This document shows, in pieces, positions 9,127-18,170 of a stretch of 64,000 bases of DNA (position 1 is its first letter; every line of letters begins with the position of its first letter). Both the position numbers and the translations under genes were made by a program. Below the pieces are notes generated by a model, which was given only the letters and a program-made list of their open reading frames with translations, ran no database searches and was not told where the DNA came from. The stretch is from Levilactobacillus yonginensis (GTDB lineage: Bacteria > Bacillota > Bacilli > Lactobacillales > Lactobacillaceae), in assembly GCF_003946265.1 (NCBI RefSeq), contig NZ_RHNO01000013.1:1-64000 (forward strand). Direction: 5' to 3'.

Positions 9127-10911
9127 CTATTTGACTACTTTAACGTACTTGCTGTTGGCAGTGATGAAGCCACCAGCTACCTTGTATCGTTTGACGCCGG
9201 AGCGGTGAGTCTTGTCGCCGTGGGAGTGGTCCCAACCGGAAACCTTGATAGTTGCGCCCTTCTTGTAGGTCTTGGCAACCTTCGTCAGGTTAACATCTTT
9301 GTAGACTCGGACCGTCGTCTTAGCCTTCACTTTTTGAACAGTCTTGGGCTTAGTAGGGGAGACGTACTTCTTACTACCAGTAATGTAGTTACCGTTAGGA
9401 AGTTGGTAACGAGTCGTCTGACCTACCTTAACCACCTTCGCCACCTTGATAGCCGTGCCCTGCTTCATGTGACGAACCTTGCTGGTTAAGCCAGTGTTAC
9501 GGTGAACGTTGACGCCTTTAGGGTTAGTAACGTGGAGGGTCTTGTAGTTGTTACCCTTCCAGTAGAGGTTGGCCACGTACTTGGAGTTAGCCGTCACGTG
9601 AGAGCCATCACTCAGTTGGTAACGTGCCGCGCCGTTCTTAGAAGTGGTCTTCTTGACTACCGTGAAGACTGGGGCGTGGGCCCGGGTCTTCTTGGCGTGT
9701 CCTTGAACCCGTTGGTGATTCTGGAAGGTTGGGTTGGTGTACCGGTAGAGCTTTTGCTTACCATAGATTTTGAATGGCGTTACGGCTGTGCCGGAACCAG
9801 AGCCGGATCCTGAGCCATTACCGTTACCGTTGTTACCGGTATCGACATCGGTACCGCCACCATCTTCGTTTTCGTCACCACCGCCAGGGGTTTCACTACC
9901 ACCGCCGTTGCCACCGCCGCCACCACCAGGCGTTTCACCTTGATCGGTTGACGTATAGATGACTTCGATTGGGGCGTTCTCATCTCCAGTATCATACTCG
10001 CCGAAATTAACAGTTACGGATTCATTTTCAGTTTTAAAGCCTTCGATAGTCGGGGACTTGATAGTTTGAGTTGAAGAACCATGGCCTTTTAACACTTTGG
10101 ACTTGGCAAGCTCTTTTCCATCTTTGTCTACATACTTGATTGCGACTGTTTTAACGTCATCTTTTGGAATGACCGTGATGGTCTTTGTTGAGTCGGAATT
10201 TTCATCAAATGTGACTGAGTCCGAGCTCAAGACATATTTATCTTTGGTCACAAGATCTAATGAAGATTTGATGTTTGAGTCCTCTAAATCAAGTGTATCA
10301 CCAGGCATACCGTACACAGTTATTGGATTAAGTGATAATGTGTGACCGGATGTATTGACCACTTTGATGGTCATACGTACTGTGCTTTTGGAAAAAGGAA
10401 CATTGATTGTTGAAGTACTTTTCTTAAATGGTTCCTCTAAATTATTTTTGAACCCTTCGGAGTCAATCGTGTATCTTTGGGCATCTTCATCTTTGCCTTT
10501 ACGCCAGTCAGCGTATAGGAGGTTAGAAATCCCAGATGTCACCCCTCCAAATTCGTCAGTGAAAGCCGTCTGATATTTAAGTCCCCAAAGTCTATTAGTT
10601 GCTGAGATTTGATCATTATTCAGCAGGGAGAAGGAATTTAATGCGGCGCGATAATCGATTGTCGTGAGAGCTTTGTATTTATCTAATATATCACCGTAAG
10701 TTGTGTTTTCATTGAAGCCTAAATCACTGAGCGAAATATCTAAATGCTTAGTGTCAACAATTTTTTCGTCGTTCTCCTTGTCAACTGGTTGTAAGTTGAA
10801 AGTATACATTGCTGCTTGTGCTGGTACTGTCTGTACTTCACTCCAAGTACTGCCTGCCAAACCGACACCCACCGTTGCTGCTAAAACTAGTAATCCATTA
10901 TGCCACCGCAT
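9127..10911 (-). CDS. Large secreted MucBP/DUF5776 surface protein
   Basis: 594-residue exported protein. A signal peptide covers about residues 1-34 (GLLVLAATVGVGLAGS, cleavage near AQAA). Next come a 210-residue domain I do not recognise and a MucBP-type module at about 255-325 (VAIKYVDKDGKELAKSKVLKG, IEGFKTE). A Gly-rich linker at about 327-385 follows, dominated by GGGG, GNGNGSGSGS and TPGGG. The C-terminus holds three SH3-like/DUF5776-like repeats (YQLSDGSHVTANSKYV, YQLPNGNYITGSKKYV, YKVAGGFITANSKYV). MucBP modules occur in mucin- and surface-binding proteins. There is no LPxTG motif, so the basic C-terminal repeats probably bind the wall. The first half uses codons closer to AT-rich genes than the repeat half, which hints at a mosaic origin. 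Confidence 0.8.
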   Translation of the reverse strand: MRWHNGLLVLAATVGVGLAGSTWSEVQTVPAQAAMYTFNLQPVDKENDEKIVDTKHLDISLSDLGFNENTTYGDILDKYKALTTIDYRAALNSFSLLNNDQISATNRLWGLKYQTAFTDEFGGVTSGISNLLYADWRKGKDEDAQRYTIDSEGFKNNLEEPFKKSTSTINVPFSKSTVRMTIKVVNTSGHTLSLNPITVYGMPGDTLDLEDSNIKSSLDLVTKDKYVLSSDSVTFDENSDSTKTITVIPKDDVKTVAIKYVDKDGKELAKSKVLKGHGSSTQTIKSPTIEGFKTENESVTVNFGEYDTGDENAPIEVIYTSTDQGETPGGGGGGNGGGSETPGGGDENEDGGGTDVDTGNNGNGNGSGSGSGSGTAVTPFKIYGKQKLYRYTNPTFQNHQRVQGHAKKTRAHAPVFTVVKKTTSKNGAARYQLSDGSHVTANSKYVANLYWKGNNYKTLHVTNPKGVNVHRNTGLTSKVRHMKQGTAIKVAKVVKVGQTTRYQLPNGNYITGSKKYVSPTKPKTVQKVKAKTTVRVYKDVNLTKVAKTYKKGATIKVSGWDHSHGDKTHRSGVKRYKVAGGFITANSKYVKVVK

Positions 10912-11248
10912 ATTATCTCATCTCCTTGTTTTTTGTATTAGGTTTTTGTGTGTAATAACTATAACATCAAGATAATCATTATTTCTACCACACATTTGTA
11001 AAAGTGGACAATAATATTAATTTATTATACGGTTATGTATCGTTTCTTCCAATATATAAGCAAGTTTACTGTTTGAATGTATTTATTTTTAATTTGTTGT
11101 TGACGGCATTTGTTTGGTAAATCCGTTTTAAACGATGTTGGACTGAAATGCGGTAATACAGCGCTTTGACGGGTAACTCAGTGCTCCGTAAAATAATCCA
11201 GTTTGAGATTACATTGAGGATTTGAAGCGTAATTTGCATATAAACAAA
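10912..11248. other. Intergenic region, promoter of the minus-strand surface gene
   Basis: AT-rich, with no supported gene. It contains the AAGGAGATGAG ribosome site of the 9127-10911 gene. An open minus-strand frame at 11066-11275 lacks a ribosome site and overlaps a terminator, so it was not accepted. Confidence 0.4.
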
Positions 11249-11282
11249 AGAAGACTCAAGGTTGGTTAATACCAATCCCGAG
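11248..11282 (-). terminator. Terminator of the tyrosine phosphatase gene
   Basis: Hairpin ACTCGGGATTGG-TATTAA-CCAACCTTGAGT on the minus strand, followed by TCTTCTTTT, about 20 nt after the stop of the gene at 11300-12631. Confidence 0.7.
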
Positions 11283-11299
11283 TCCCCTTATAGAACATA

Positions 11300-12631
11300 C
11301 TATTTAACTTTGGTAATGTAACTCTTGTCAATCCAAGCTTTATGACCAGCGTGATCCTTTACTTCGAAGTAGGTATGCTTCTTGCCATTGATCTTGATAT
11401 GTTCTTCTTTGACTAGTTTCCACGTAGTTTTCTTGTGTTTTGGCGTGTGGCCAAATACTTTTTGCAGGTGGGAATCCTTAAACCATTTTTTGTTGCCCTT
11501 TAAACGATAAGTATATTTGGTGTGGAGGTTCTTAGTTGAGGTAATCTTGATTTTAGCTTTCTTCTTAGCCTTCGTTACCTTATGTTTTTTGACGGGTTTG
11601 TCCGCCGCGCCACTTTGATGAGTAACTACAGCGGGTTTAGTTGCTGGTGTTGCAGCTGGCTTAGCAGGCGCAGGTTGGGCTGGTGTTGCCGGGGTGACGA
11701 CGGTCGGCTGCGTGACTTGGGCCGGTGCCTTAGGGGCGGAGTAGGCCGTTTTCTTGCCGTCGGTTGAGATTAAGTACATGGAACGTAGCTTTGCTTGTTG
11801 GGCAGGGGTGAAGTTGATCAGCGTCGTGATGTAGTTGGTCATACTCCCGTAGTTACTCTTGATTTCGCTGAAGTATTCCTTGATCCAAGCTGCTTCAACG
11901 TGGCCACCGACTTCGTTAGACTGCATGTAGTCGTCGGTAATGGTCTTCTCACTCATTCCCAGGATGGACATGACTAAGACGGTCGCAATTCCCGTCCGGT
12001 CCTTACCCGAGGAACAGTGATAGAGTGTGGCCTGCGGGTTAGTGAGGAGCTTGTTTAGAAATTCGCGGTAGCCATTTACGGCTGGGTAACCGAACTCCAA
12101 CCGTTGAACGTAGAAGGAACCGTCACCGGAGAAATCACCACTCAGTGTGGGGTGCTTACTGCTGTCACCGAACGCATGGGGTCCTAAGATGGACAGCTCT
12201 GTCGAGGTAGCACCGGGAACGGGTTGGTCGGGTTCATAGTCAATTTGACCAGGCGTTCTGAAGTCTACGATCGACGTCACGTGGTAGTCGTGACTCAGCA
12301 CCTTCTTGTCCCCGTTAGTTAAGCCGTTCAGGTTGCTTGAGCGAATTAACCGTTTGGGCCGAATCTGCCATTTGCCGTCAGCCGTTTGATAACCGCCTAA
12401 ATCGCGGGCGTTGTAAGCACCGACCAAAGGAATGAGCGTCTTATTGATGTCACCGTATTGGTCAACTAAGGCCTTCAACGCGGCATCGTCGTCGGCATTC
12501 CTGGTGGAACGTGTGATGGCGGTAGGCGCCTGCTGTGTGGTAGCAGCGAGTGCACTGGGTCCACCAATTCCAGCCAACGAAAGTACTACGCCGGCGATAC
12601 TCAATGATTTGACAATAGATGAACGTTGCAT
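11300..12631 (-). CDS. Secreted protein-tyrosine phosphatase with C-terminal SH3-like domain
   Basis: 443-residue exported phosphatase. The signal peptide covers residues 1-29. The catalytic domain at about 40-290 has the lipoprotein/extracellular Tyr/Ser phosphatase signature: NARDLGGYQTADGKWQIRPKRLIRSSNLNGL near the start and the P-loop HCSSGKDRTG near residue 205. The P-loop gives the Cys nucleophile and Arg of the C-x5-R motif. A Pro/Ala/Thr linker and a Lys-rich C-terminal SH3-like wall-binding domain ending AWIDKSYITKVK follow. The start is supported by GGGAGGAATTTT. The substrate is unknown. In this setting it may act on wall polymers or exported phosphoproteins, which is inference. 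Confidence 0.85.
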   Translation of the reverse strand: MQRSSIVKSLSIAGVVLSLAGIGGPSALAATTQQAPTAITRSTRNADDDAALKALVDQYGDINKTLIPLVGAYNARDLGGYQTADGKWQIRPKRLIRSSNLNGLTNGDKKVLSHDYHVTSIVDFRTPGQIDYEPDQPVPGATSTELSILGPHAFGDSSKHPTLSGDFSGDGSFYVQRLEFGYPAVNGYREFLNKLLTNPQATLYHCSSGKDRTGIATVLVMSILGMSEKTITDDYMQSNEVGGHVEAAWIKEYFSEIKSNYGSMTNYITTLINFTPAQQAKLRSMYLISTDGKKTAYSAPKAPAQVTQPTVVTPATPAQPAPAKPAATPATKPAVVTHQSGAADKPVKKHKVTKAKKKAKIKITSTKNLHTKYTYRLKGNKKWFKDSHLQKVFGHTPKHKKTTWKLVKEEHIKINGKKHTYFEVKDHAGHKAWIDKSYITKVK

Positions 12632-12780
12632 AAAATTCCTCCCAAAACAATTATATGTGTTACGATTCCTATTCTAGTGGCTAAATGTATAGGGGCTGTT
12701 GGAATCGTGTATTTGTTTTGTAAATGGGTTAAATGCGTTATGAGATTAGTTATTTTGATTCAGTAAAAATAATTAAAAAA

Positions 12781-12842
12781 GGCCTGTTCAAGTTCAATAA
12801 CAGACTTTGAATACATAGTTTGTTATTGGACTTGAACAAGCT
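12781..12842. other. Long imperfect hairpin upstream of the reverse transcriptase
   Basis: Arms at about 12782-12804 and 12817-12840 pair over about 24 bp with three mismatches, two of which become G-U in RNA, around a loop of about 12 nt. No T-run follows, and on both strands the flank is AT-rich. It could be a terminator for an upstream transcript, a processed ncRNA stem or a recombination end. It is unusual in size for this region and lies about 400 nt upstream of the RT start. Confidence 0.6.
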
Positions 12843-12871
12843 ATGTTTAGAGAAATAGTAAGCTTATATGG

Positions 12872-12877
12872 TATAAT
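12872..12877 (+). promoter_or_regulatory. Putative promoter of RT transcript
   Basis: TATAAT -10 hexamer. The -35 is weak (TTTAGA at 12846-12851 is 20 nt away). If used, the RT mRNA would have a leader of about 360 nt that is antisense to the 45-codon ORF at 12908-13045. Confidence 0.4.
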
Positions 12878-12907
12878 TAACATACCGAATTTTATGGCGC
12901 TGTTTCA

Positions 12908-13045
12908 CTAATTAGAAAATTCGACTGGTTTTTTATACCATGTATAACCGACTAACGCAAGTAATATAGTCACATTTGTGTAACCGATTCCTGGTACCAA
13001 ACGTAAGACAACCGTTAGAAAGTTAGCTACTAGAGTAGCTTGCAT
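12908..13045 (-). CDS. Small hydrophobic protein antisense to RT leader
   Basis: 45-codon ORF (starts MQATLVANFLTVVLRLVPG, ends YKKPVEFSN). A good GAGAGGAG ribosome site lies about 10 nt upstream of the ATG at 13045. Residues 5-37 are hydrophobic with a charged tail, so a membrane peptide is likely. It has no family I recognise. It could be a toxin-like or bacteriocin-like peptide, or a membrane effector linked to the divergently placed reverse transcriptase. A longer in-frame extension to 13231 exists but has no ribosome site. The coding claim rests on ribosome site and composition only. Confidence 0.45.
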   Translation of the reverse strand: MQATLVANFLTVVLRLVPGIGYTNVTILLALVGYTWYKKPVEFSN

Positions 13046-13245
13046 TATTGTGAGTCTCCTCTCAGTACTATTATGATTAGACGGGAAGGTGTGAAGCGCC
13101 TCGCCGTTTAGACGTGTCGCTTTATAATCAAATAAGGGTATATGCTTTATGGCGCAAAGGTATACTCGAAATTCTTGCAGACTCATTGCTAAAGTTGGTT
13201 TCCCACCGATTAATGCATGGGTCTGCTGCATTTTGGAGGGGTTTT

Positions 13246-14745
13246 ATGAATGGTAATGAAATGAAGCGTTTAGCTGTAAAGGAATGCTTGAAATCGACCT
13301 CCAAAGAGTATCGGCACTTCGATCATAAAATTAGTGAAAATGAAAAGAAAAAGCTTCTAGGAAACGGGAAAAAGTCTTTTTGTAATCCCAACTTTGTTAA
13401 GCGGTATCGGCAACTTCCGTTTATTAAGTTTGATATGGTGTTTAATAAATTTGGTCGCAATGATAAACACGAAGGTCAACTAACTCCGAAAGCGAGACAT
13501 ATTTCTCTAGCATCACATCATGAATCACTTTTACTAAAGTACTATTCTGTTATGTTGGGATATTGCTATGAAAGAAGTATAGAGGAAAACGGAATAGCTG
13601 AGGTTCCCTTAGCATACCGAAGGGGTTTTGATAATATACATGGAGCTAAATCGGTTTTTGATTTTTTATGGCAGACGGGGAATTCATGGATTATTAAGGG
13701 TGACTTTCATGCTTTCTTTGACTGTTTAGATCATCGGATCTTGATGAAACAAGTCAAGCGGGTTTTATATGGTGATGAACGGTGCAAAATGTCGGATGAT
13801 TGGTATGCTGTTATTAAGTCAATTACAAAGTATCGAAGCGTTTCAAAAGGGCAACTAGTACAAACACCAGGTATAAATACGCATGGTACTTCATATGTCT
13901 CGAACTTAAAAGAATTTGGAAAACTTATAAAAAAGGGAAAGCTTAGATTGAGTTCTGTGAATGAGAAGGGGATACCCCAAGGAACTGCTATCAGCGCAAT
14001 TCTAGCAAATGTGTATATGATTGGTTTTGATGAGTGGGTTAACAAGCTAGTGCAGCGATATGGTGGTATTTACAAACGATATTCCGATGATTTCGTTGTC
14101 GTTATTCCCCAAAAAACTTGTGACATTGCTAGAGTTAAGCAACTGAAAGATAGTATTATTCACCGGAGTAATGATCAATTAAAACTGACGATTAATCCTC
14201 GGAAAACAAAGTTATTGGAGTATTCAAAAGAGAATGGGCATGTTTATGATCTTGGAAGTCGCAAGGTTAAAAACTTTGATTATCTAGGATTTGAATTTAC
14301 TGGGCGTGCAGTATATCTGAGAGCTAAAACAATCTATAAGTTTCATTACCGTGGAAAAAAGGCAGTTTATATGATTGCCAGGAATATTAAAGAACGTGAT
14401 ATTGTTAGACAAGGAAAAGAGAAGGCATATCTTAAAAAGCGTTCAGATCCTAGACAAATTAAATTAACGGCCGATCGTTTGAAAATTACCAAAGAAGATG
14501 AAAAATTAGGCCATGGTGTACGCTATAGAAAAAAAGGTACTCAGATGTATTTGATCTTTGAACCAATCAGTAAGAGAAACATGATGGCATATGCTATTCG
14601 TTCTCAATTAGTAATGAGTCAGCCCATTGAACAGGTCGTGGATATGTATGATGTTGATATTGAGAGTAAAGTTAAGAAAGAAATTTCACGGTTTCAAATA
14701 GAATTTGGAGAAATAAGAAGAAAACTCAAAAATAAAATTCCATAA
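13246..14745 (+). CDS. Reverse transcriptase of the defence/Abi (UG/DRT) type
   Basis: 499-residue RNA-directed DNA polymerase. The start at 13246 follows TTGGAGGGG. RT motifs in order: VPLAYRRGF (120-128), motif A KGDFHAFFD with catalytic D153, motif B GIPQGTAISAILANVYM (242-258), motif C YSDD (279-282), and FDYLGFEF (344-351). No group II intron maturase, endonuclease or retron-type region is seen, and motif B (QGTAIS) argues against diversity-generating retroelements (which have a SQ-type motif). The single ORF with a long thumb/C-terminal region fits the abortive-infection/defence-associated RTs. The gene is markedly more AT-rich than its slp neighbours and uses rare codons (AGA, ATA), consistent with transfer. 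Class assignment within UG/DRT is not possible by eye. Antiviral function is inference from family. Confidence 0.8.
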   Translation: MNGNEMKRLAVKECLKSTSKEYRHFDHKISENEKKKLLGNGKKSFCNPNFVKRYRQLPFIKFDMVFNKFGRNDKHEGQLTPKARHISLASHHESLLLKYYSVMLGYCYERSIEENGIAEVPLAYRRGFDNIHGAKSVFDFLWQTGNSWIIKGDFHAFFDCLDHRILMKQVKRVLYGDERCKMSDDWYAVIKSITKYRSVSKGQLVQTPGINTHGTSYVSNLKEFGKLIKKGKLRLSSVNEKGIPQGTAISAILANVYMIGFDEWVNKLVQRYGGIYKRYSDDFVVVIPQKTCDIARVKQLKDSIIHRSNDQLKLTINPRKTKLLEYSKENGHVYDLGSRKVKNFDYLGFEFTGRAVYLRAKTIYKFHYRGKKAVYMIARNIKERDIVRQGKEKAYLKKRSDPRQIKLTADRLKITKEDEKLGHGVRYRKKGTQMYLIFEPISKRNMMAYAIRSQLVMSQPIEQVVDMYDVDIESKVKKEISRFQIEFGEIRRKLKNKIP

Positions 14746-14903
14746 TTTGTTGTTGAGAAGGATTTAGAGTGGGTGTTTATATTTACAACAGTTGCAACTT
14801 TAAGGTACATTAAAATTGCGTAAATAAGCGTAATAGAAACGATTATTTGGTATACTAAGAAACGTTGACAAACAATTTTATATTTCAGAGGAGATCACTA
14901 CAC
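14746..14903 (+). promoter_or_regulatory. slp3 promoter and leader
   Basis: TATACT at 14851-14856 lacks a clear -35. The leader carries AGAGGAG ahead of the ATG at 14904. Confidence 0.55.
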
Positions 14904-16274
14904 ATGCAATCAAGTTTAAAGAAATCACTTTACCTTGGTTTAGCTGCTTTGAGTTTTGGTGCCGTTGCTACGGTATCCACGACTGCTAACGCTGCTAGCA
15001 AGGCAAAGGTTACTTCTAGCAAGACCTTAAAGACGGCTGCTGACTCACGGAACGTTCAAGCTACTGGTAAGAACGCACTGTACACGAAGCCAGGGACGGT
15101 TAAGGGCGCTAAGAAGGTTGCTTCAACTACAACGATGAAGAAATTAGCTACTTCCAAGAAGTCTGCTAACTACTTCCGTGCCTACTACCAACAAGTAACG
15201 AACAAGGGGACTGTTTACTACAAAGTCGTTTCCATGGACGGTAAGTACCGTGGTTACGTTTACGGTGGTAAGAAGCAAGGTACTTTTGCTGGCGGAATCA
15301 AGTCTGCTAAGACGATGAAGGATGCTTCATTACCTTCAAACACGACGGTTTACTTCACTAAGCCTGGCAAGTCCAACGTTACGTGGGATGCTCCTAAGAA
15401 CACCCAATACAAGGCTTCTAAGCAAGTTAAGGACACCACGCCATTTGCTACGGACACTTTGACGGTTACCAAGGCAGCTACGAAGACCCGTGAAGGTTCT
15501 CTGTACTACTACGTTGAAGATGCTAAGAACCCAACTATCAATGGTTGGATCTACAGCGGCGCCGTTACTGCTACTAAGCCAGCAACTGACACTTACAACG
15601 AAAAGACTGACGTTAAGGTTAACTTTGTCTCAGCTACCGGTAAGACTGTTGCCTCAACCACTTTAAGCAACTTAAATGGTTCTGACAACAAGCTTGCAAC
15701 TGCTAAGGGTACTGACGTTAGTGCTGATGTGAATACCAAGGCTACTGATGCTTGGGGTAACGCTTTGTTATCCGGCACTGGCTACACTTACACTAAGGGC
15801 GATTCTGTAAACAAATCAGCTATCGCTTCAGCTAAGACTGGTGACACGCTTTCATTGATCGTTAACCAAAACGCCAATGCTGACACGAAGATCCAATTCT
15901 ACGGCTTGAACAGCGACCAAACTAAGGGTGCTGATCAATTGAAGGCGTACACTTCTGGTGATGCAACTGCTACGACGGTTGTTTTCCCTAAGGTTAGTGC
16001 TGCCTTCACTGGTGCCGCTGACTCTGCCTTCACTGGCAGTGACTTACAAACTTACTTGACCACTAACGGTCTGACGACGTTAAACACGCCTTCATACAAG
16101 GACGCTAATGGCAAGCAAGTATACACCAAGTACACATTCAACAATGCCGTAGCTGGTACTTACAGCACGACTAAGAACGCCCAAGCCTTCTACAAGGCTA
16201 CTGTCGTTGATGGTGCTTCACCAGTTGACACGCCAACGACTACGACTACTAATAGCGCAAGTTACTTTGCCTAA
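14904..16274 (+). CDS. slp: S-layer protein paralogue (slp3)
   Basis: 456-residue S-layer protein. Start at 14904 (AGAGGAGATCACTACAC upstream). It begins [20 protein letters not shown], as does slp1, and the first 30 nt of the two genes are identical. The wall-binding N-terminal region is conserved ([79 protein letters not shown]). The C-terminus keeps partial resemblance to slp1 (DVKVNFVSATGKTV, GTGYTY), so slp1 and slp3 are closer to each other than to slp2. Codon use indicates high expression potential. In L. brevis several slp genes are expressed differentially, so alternating or condition-dependent use is plausible but not shown here. Confidence 0.92.
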   Translation: MQSSLKKSLYLGLAALSFGAVATVSTTANAASKAKVTSSKTLKTAADSRNVQATGKNALYTKPGTVKGAKKVASTTTMKKLATSKKSANYFRAYYQQVTNKGTVYYKVVSMDGKYRGYVYGGKKQGTFAGGIKSAKTMKDASLPSNTTVYFTKPGKSNVTWDAPKNTQYKASKQVKDTTPFATDTLTVTKAATKTREGSLYYYVEDAKNPTINGWIYSGAVTATKPATDTYNEKTDVKVNFVSATGKTVASTTLSNLNGSDNKLATAKGTDVSADVNTKATDAWGNALLSGTGYTYTKGDSVNKSAIASAKTGDTLSLIVNQNANADTKIQFYGLNSDQTKGADQLKAYTSGDATATTVVFPKVSAAFTGAADSAFTGSDLQTYLTTNGLTTLNTPSYKDANGKQVYTKYTFNNAVAGTYSTTKNAQAFYKATVVDGASPVDTPTTTTTNSASYFA

Positions 16275-16296
16275 GTCGCACAATTAGATCATACAC

Positions 16297-16328
16297 GAAA
16301 GGCATCGCCCACCAGCGATGCCTTTTTT
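16297..16328. terminator. slp3 terminator, convergent region
   Basis: AGGCATCGCCC-ACCA-GCGATGCCT followed by TTTTTT. It lies between slp3 and the convergent gene at 16335. Confidence 0.85.
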
Positions 16329-16334
16329 GCGTAC

Positions 16335-17009
16335 TTAGCGATTTGCCAGCAGTTTCCGGGAATTCGGCAACTGCAGGGGTAATTCGCTGCGACTAACGCC
16401 CACAGCGTCACAAATAGCCGCCACTAAATCCTCAGCGTACAGCAAGCTGGCAATGTCGTGGGTGCCCAGTCGAAATTCCAACATGTACAGATCATACATG
16501 GTAAAGGGCCGTTCGCCACTTTCAACGGCTAAGTAGTCGCCATCGGCGTAGACCTTGGTCGCCACTTTCGCCGCCAATTCGGGTTCCACCTGGGTGCGCA
16601 GGCACCGCAGGATGGTGGGGTAATCGTTACAGACAGCCGGGTCGGTTAAGACTGGCGCCGGTGATTTTAAGAAGGCACAACGAGTCATCGCCGCGCGGGG
16701 GTCCGTGCTTGGGTTGGTTAAGTCAGCGAACACTGCTTCTAACCGCTGATAGAAGAGTTGAGCAGTCGCTTCGTGCAGGTCGGTCACCCGTCGTAGTCGT
16801 GCCACGTCAGCGTGTGTCAGTTGGTAATTTATGAGAATTAATTCCAGGTCGTCGGGGTTGGGGACCAAGATGCGGTCACGTTCCAGCTCACGTAAGTACC
16901 AGCCGGGAACGTCCACGTCCGCCAGCACCTCGTCCGGCGACACGTTGGCGCCCATGATTGCCCGGGCTACCGTCAGAATCTTTCCCAAGGAATGTCGGTC
17001 GTTTGCCAT
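16335..17009 (-). CDS. Cytoplasmic helix-turn-helix-like protein of unknown function
   Basis: 224-residue soluble protein. The start at 17009 is preferred because AAGGAGG lies 8 nt upstream. Residues about 1-60 (SLGKILTVARAI, VDVPGWYLRELERDRILVPNPDDLELILINY) look like a divergent Xre-type helix-turn-helix. The remainder is all-alpha and unrecognised. It could be a regulator of the slp island, but this is only positional inference. Its base composition matches the core genome, unlike the RT. Confidence 0.6.
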   Translation of the reverse strand: MANDRHSLGKILTVARAIMGANVSPDEVLADVDVPGWYLRELERDRILVPNPDDLELILINYQLTHADVARLRRVTDLHEATAQLFYQRLEAVFADLTNPSTDPRAAMTRCAFLKSPAPVLTDPAVCNDYPTILRCLRTQVEPELAAKVATKVYADGDYLAVESGERPFTMYDLYMLEFRLGTHDIASLLYAEDLVAAICDAVGVSRSELPLQLPNSRKLLANR

Positions 17010-17317
17010 CGTCATGGCCTCCTTTAGGTTTTGGCCCAGTATAACAAACCAACCTGTGGCCAACATGATAGAAGAGTGAGAAAACGAATTAATTCTATAT
17101 AATTTTAATTATAGTTCGCTGGAAATATACATAATAATTTTGGGGCAACACCGTTAAAACGGCTAAATGGTGCGGATAGTAAGAAATGTATATTTTAAAA
17201 AATAAGTGTATTTTTCTTGCTATTATTCGGTTTTTGTGCGATTGTATAGCTGAGCCACAAGACAGCCATGGTAAGCTTTTAGCTGCCTTAATGTCTTTGA
17301 GAAAATGAGGAACATTA
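17010..17317. other. Divergent promoter region
   Basis: About 300 nt between divergent genes, very AT-rich up to 17250. No further gene is seen. A GAGG ribosome site precedes the ATG at 17318. Confidence 0.4.
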
Positions 17318-18094
17318 ATGAATAATGCTCTGCTTCATGGGTTAACTGAAGACTATCGGGCAACTGTGGCGAAAATTGGAGAGGTCGATCTGACTAAGCT
17401 CCAGCTGATCAACGTGGAACGATTTATTCCGGGTACGAACCTTGAGATGGACTGGGAATCACTGATTTTCATCAAAAACTTTCGGCGGACTAATGAACGA
17501 CACAATACGGTTGTCTGGACTGAGAAGGATGGCTTCTTCCGCACGGAGATGACATCTGACGGTTTGGTCAATCAACGAATGAATGCAGGAACGCAGAATT
17601 GGCATGAAATCCAAACAATCGCTGAGGTTATTGGGATTCAGATGCCGTTACCACTTGTGCTTGGCAAGACGATGGCAATTAAAACTAGTGAGAATAAGTC
17701 GGGGAATCATTTTAGCTGGTTAGGAGTTCATGCAGTGAGTAACTTAAACAAGATGTCTGAAGACAATCGGGTGAGAATCTTACTACACTGTGGAATGAAA
17801 GCTGTCATTGAAGACCGAGTTAGCCGGTTGACTAAAAAGATGTTCGAAGCTCATGAAGTTCTTCGGTTTCAGCAGGAGCGCCACGCTTTTGCCATTCAGC
17901 AGAACACACCGGATCACAGTGGCTATTATCCGCCACAGGCCCGGATCATGGAGTTTGAGGTCAGACTATATATCAGTTTTGCACTTAAACTGATTCGTAA
18001 AACGGGGTTTGATATTCGAACGAATGAAGCTGAAAAGTTGACCGTGGATATTTTGCAGAACAAGAATCAGAGATTAGAGCATCTCGACGACTGA
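17318..18094 (+). CDS. Hypothetical protein, faint ComK-like features
   Basis: 258-residue soluble protein. The central segment (LPLVLGKTMAIKTS, NHFSWLGVHAVSNLNKM, RVRILLHCGMKAVIEDRVSRL) vaguely recalls the competence regulator ComK pattern of a named surface followed by a SWI-like strand, but conservation is too weak for a call. The C-terminal half is helical with charged residues and no membrane segment. It is followed by a gene-free promoter region and a MarR gene. I do not recognise its family with confidence. Confidence 0.5.
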   Translation: MNNALLHGLTEDYRATVAKIGEVDLTKLQLINVERFIPGTNLEMDWESLIFIKNFRRTNERHNTVVWTEKDGFFRTEMTSDGLVNQRMNAGTQNWHEIQTIAEVIGIQMPLPLVLGKTMAIKTSENKSGNHFSWLGVHAVSNLNKMSEDNRVRILLHCGMKAVIEDRVSRLTKKMFEAHEVLRFQQERHAFAIQQNTPDHSGYYPPQARIMEFEVRLYISFALKLIRKTGFDIRTNEAEKLTVDILQNKNQRLEHLDD

Positions 18095-18170
18095 TTGGCC
18101 ATCAACGTGCGGAAAGATGGGGAGTGACGTACTCTCAGTGAGTCCAAATACAATGATTATTATAAAAAGT

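Noticed and set aside
11066-11275. Minus-strand 69-codon frame
   Set aside because: Overlaps the terminator of the phosphatase gene and has no ribosome site.
13246-14745. Diversity-generating retroelement acting on slp genes
   Set aside because: RT motif B is QGTAIS, not the SQ type of DGR enzymes, and I see no template/variable repeat pair.
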